Source of the DNA: Halanaerobium sp964649895
GTDB lineage: Bacteria; Bacillota; Halanaerobiia; Halanaerobiales; Halanaerobiaceae
Direction: 5' to 3'
Length of the DNA stretch: 25,055 nucleotides
Assembly: GCA_964649895.1 (NCBI GenBank)
Contig: CAZYRX010000028.1
Span: 1 to 25,055 of the forward strand
Part shown: positions 23,448 to 25,055 of the stretch, one piece after another
How positions within the stretch are numbered: the stretch's first letter is position 1
How the letters are laid out: the number at the start of each line of letters is the position of its first letter
Position numbers and translations under genes: made by a program
Notes under the pieces: model-generated
What the model was told of the DNA's origin: nothing
Database searches by the model: none
Seen by the model: the letters and a program-made list of their open reading frames with translations, nothing else

Positions 23448-24194
23448 TTGAAGCTGTTAGATTTATTAAAAGATCTGGTCTATCCGGAAAAATCAGTCTG
23501 TCTTGCCTGTGGCCGCAGATATGATCATTCAGAAATTACAGGAATTTGTGACCGCTGTTTATCAAAGTTCAGTTTTATAACTCAGTCCTGTCCGGTTTGT
23601 GGTAGGGAAGTCATTCCTCCCAATTTATTAGAGGATCATCCCTGTCCTGAATGTCAAAAAGAAAGACCACCCTATAATTTTGCAAGAAGTGTTTTCACTT
23701 ATGCAGGTTATGCAAGGGATATTCTTTTAGAATTTAAATATGGAGATAGACCTGATTTGTCTGATCCATTTGGAGAGCTGCTTCACCTATATTACAGTGA
23801 ATATTTTTCCGATAGAGATATTAATTATATAATTTCTGTACCAATGCATGCTGAAAGAGAAAACTACAGAGGCTATAATCAATCGGCCAGGTTGGCCAAA
23901 AATCTGGCAAAAAGGATAAATGTAGATTACAGGGATATATTAGTGAGAATTAAAAACAGTCTTCCTCTTTATACACTTACTAAAAAAGCCAGAAAACTAG
24001 AGCTTGAAGGGGCATTTAAAGTTAAAGATGATTGTGATTGTGATATTTTTACAGAAAAAAATATTCTGGTGATCGATGATATTATGACAACAGGAACTAC
24101 CGCTTCAGAGATATCACATTTTCTTTTTGAAGATTTAAATGCTAAAAATGTCTATATTTTAACTGAGGCCTCAGTTCCGGTGACAATTAATTAA
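23448..24194 (+). CDS. comF (comFC): ComF-family phosphoribosyltransferase-like protein
   Basis: ComFC proteins act in DNA uptake during natural transformation and have a type I phosphoribosyltransferase fold. This 248-residue protein carries the N-terminal zinc-type Cys clusters CLACGRRYDHSEITGICDRC and CPVCGRE ... CPEC, the FTYAGYARDILLEFKYG segment, VPMHAERENYRGYNQSARLAKN (the ComF signature RGYNQ), and the PRPP-binding loop ILVIDDIMTTGTTASE with its two Asp. Length is normal. The start is a TTG at 23448; GAGAGGGG at 23427-23434 is somewhat far, and coupling to the sigma factor gene, which ends 3 bases earlier, is likely. Last gene of the operon. The sigma factor and ComF as neighbours fit a competence role, but no other com gene is in the window. 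Confidence 0.92.
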   Translation: MKLLDLLKDLVYPEKSVCLACGRRYDHSEITGICDRCLSKFSFITQSCPVCGREVIPPNLLEDHPCPECQKERPPYNFARSVFTYAGYARDILLEFKYGDRPDLSDPFGELLHLYYSEYFSDRDINYIISVPMHAERENYRGYNQSARLAKNLAKRINVDYRDILVRIKNSLPLYTLTKKARKLELEGAFKVKDDCDCDIFTEKNILVIDDIMTTGTTASEISHFLFEDLNAKNVYILTEASVPVTIN

Positions 24195-24271
24195 ATTTAT
24201 GAATTTTATCAACTAAATTATAATATAATTTTACAGTTAAATATAAGTAATTTCTTTAAATATAAATATAA

Positions 24272-24298
24272 GCAGGAATTGCTTTAACTTTGTAGAAT
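24272..24298 (+). promoter_or_regulatory. Consensus SigH-type promoter for hpf
   Basis: GCAGGAATT (24272-24280), 11 bases, then GTAGAAT (24292-24298) satisfies the Bacillus subtilis SigH consensus RNAGGAWWW-N11/12-RNNGAAT at all positions. A transcript start near 24305 leaves a leader of about 55 bases before hpf. In B. subtilis the hpf orthologue (yvyD) is known to be under SigH and SigB. Confidence 0.65.
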
Positions 24299-24358
24299 TA
24301 TATTATTATAACAAGAAGCTGAGTATACAATACTAGATGTGAGAGGATGTGATTTTTA

Positions 24359-24952
24359 ATGAAAATTATGACCTATGGTAAAAACATCGACGTAACACCA
24401 TCATTAAAAAGGCACGCAGAAGAGAAAGTGAGAAAGCTGGAGAAATACTTTAATGGTAACCAGGAACCGATAGAATTTAACATTACCATGGAAGTAGAGA
24501 AAGAAAGACACATCGTAGAAGTAACAGGCTATGTTAAAGGCTTAATCCTTAGAGGAGAAGAAGCCACCGGTGACATGTATGCTTCTATAGATGGCGTTAT
24601 GGATAAACTTGAGAGACAGCTTAGAAAATATAAAACTAAGATTCACGATAGTTTAATTGAACGCAAACAAGAATATAAGGAAGAATATAAAGAAGAGCGC
24701 AAAGAGAAAGTATTAAATCATGAACTTGGAGAACATGAAGAAGAAGTAGACACAGATGTATTTGAGCCACAAGTAGTTAGAACCAAAAGCTTCCCAATGA
24801 AGCCGATGAATGTAGAAGAGGCATGTATGCAGATGGATCTTCTTGGGCATGACTTTTTTGTATTCCATAATGCTGATTCCGAGCAGACCAGTGTTGTCTA
24901 CAAACGCAAAGACGGAAACTATGGACTGATTGAACCAACATTTGGTCAGTAA
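24359..24952 (+). CDS. hpf: Long-form ribosome hibernation promoting factor
   Basis: HPF stops translation in resting cells by binding the 30S subunit near the mRNA and tRNA sites and pairing two 70S ribosomes into 100S dimers. The 197-residue length is that of the long form. The N-terminal S30AE domain (about 1-100) begins MKIMTYGKNIDVTPSLKRHA and includes VEVTGYVKGLILRGEEATGDMYASID and RQLRKYKTKIHD. A charged Glu/Lys linker (about 100-130) precedes the C-terminal dimerisation domain VVRTKSFPMKPMNVEEAC, QMDLLGHDFFVFHNADS and VVYKRKDGNYGLIEP. The binding site near 24341-24350 is only moderate. It is a single-gene unit with a consensus SigH promoter and a strong terminator, directly downstream of the operon that encodes the sigma factor. 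Confidence 0.95.
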   Translation: MKIMTYGKNIDVTPSLKRHAEEKVRKLEKYFNGNQEPIEFNITMEVEKERHIVEVTGYVKGLILRGEEATGDMYASIDGVMDKLERQLRKYKTKIHDSLIERKQEYKEEYKEERKEKVLNHELGEHEEEVDTDVFEPQVVRTKSFPMKPMNVEEACMQMDLLGHDFFVFHNADSEQTSVVYKRKDGNYGLIEPTFGQ

Positions 24953-25014
24953 AGTTATTTACAACAGAATTAATTGAAGATAGTCAAATTAGAATATAAT
25001 ATTTCGAATGGAGA

Positions 25015-25042
25015 GCCGCCCTTTAATCGGGGCGGTTTTTTT
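25015..25042 (+). terminator. Rho-independent terminator after hpf
   Basis: CCGCCC (25016-25021) pairs with GGGCGG (25030-25035), followed by seven T. It lies about 60 bases past the stop codon. Confidence 0.9.
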
Positions 25043-25055
25043 GATGCAGTAAAAA

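Noticed and set aside
24974..25000. TTGAAG-N15-TATAAT after hpf as a promoter for the next gene
   Set aside because: The spacer is too short, and a strong terminator follows at 25015-25042, so any transcript would stop at once unless it is an attenuated leader.

Overview
The window reads as a chromosomal segment of a diderm (outer-membrane-bearing) Firmicute, most probably a halophilic anaerobe of the order Halanaerobiales (Halanaerobium-like). The evidence is a combination of traits. There is an SLH-domain porin of the OmpM type, an LptD-like protein, heptose-activation enzymes for LPS, and many secreted beta-barrel proteins that end in Phe or Leu. These sit beside Firmicute genes: a SigH-type sigma factor, ComF and long-form HPF. 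The DNA is A+T rich, ribosome binding sites are strong AGGAGG/GGGGG types, TTG and GTG starts are common, and the surface proteins are rich in Asp and Glu, as expected for a salt-adapted organism. The lineage is inferred from these traits, not from any search.

Layout, left to right. 2-652 is the 3' part of an outer-membrane barrel gene with a strong terminator. 927-1196 is an internally deleted dihydroxyacetone kinase subunit (dhaK) remnant behind a strong promoter. 1269-3209 is an SLH porin. 3269-5360 on the minus strand holds a HAD phosphatase-like protein, a small barrel protein and CcdA. 5501-9187 holds a barrel protein, an exported repeat protein and an LptD-like protein. 9307-10312 is a two-gene cassette of distinctly lower G+C with its own promoter and terminator, encoding a small unknown protein and a HIRAN-domain protein. 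10483-11193 is another secreted barrel candidate. 11377-16190 holds a phospho-sugar mutase, a patatin phospholipase with a C-terminal barrel, and GalU. 16320-17957 on the minus strand is a radical SAM enzyme with a C-terminal HhH motif.

18254-24194 looks like one operon of seven genes with short gaps or overlaps: a SPOR/SpoIID-like/NAGPA fusion, a small envelope protein, heptose-7-phosphate kinase, heptose-1-phosphate adenylyltransferase, a 34-residue membrane peptide, a SigH-type sigma factor and ComF. HPF follows at 24359-24952 behind a sequence that fits the Bacillus subtilis SigH promoter consensus exactly.

Working together, most genes serve the envelope. The mutase and GalU would make UDP-glucose, the HldE-type pair would make ADP-heptose for the LPS core, LptD would insert LPS, the SLH porin would tie the outer membrane to the cell wall, and the SPOR fusion would act on peptidoglycan. 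The sigma factor, ComF and HPF add a transition-state theme. The most unusual points are the deleted dhaK, the HIRAN cassette, the SigH promoter in front of hpf, the SPOR-SpoIID-NAGPA fusion whose apparent catalytic Glu is Tyr, and a terminator placed directly in front of lptD. No rRNA, tRNA, CRISPR array or insertion sequence was seen.
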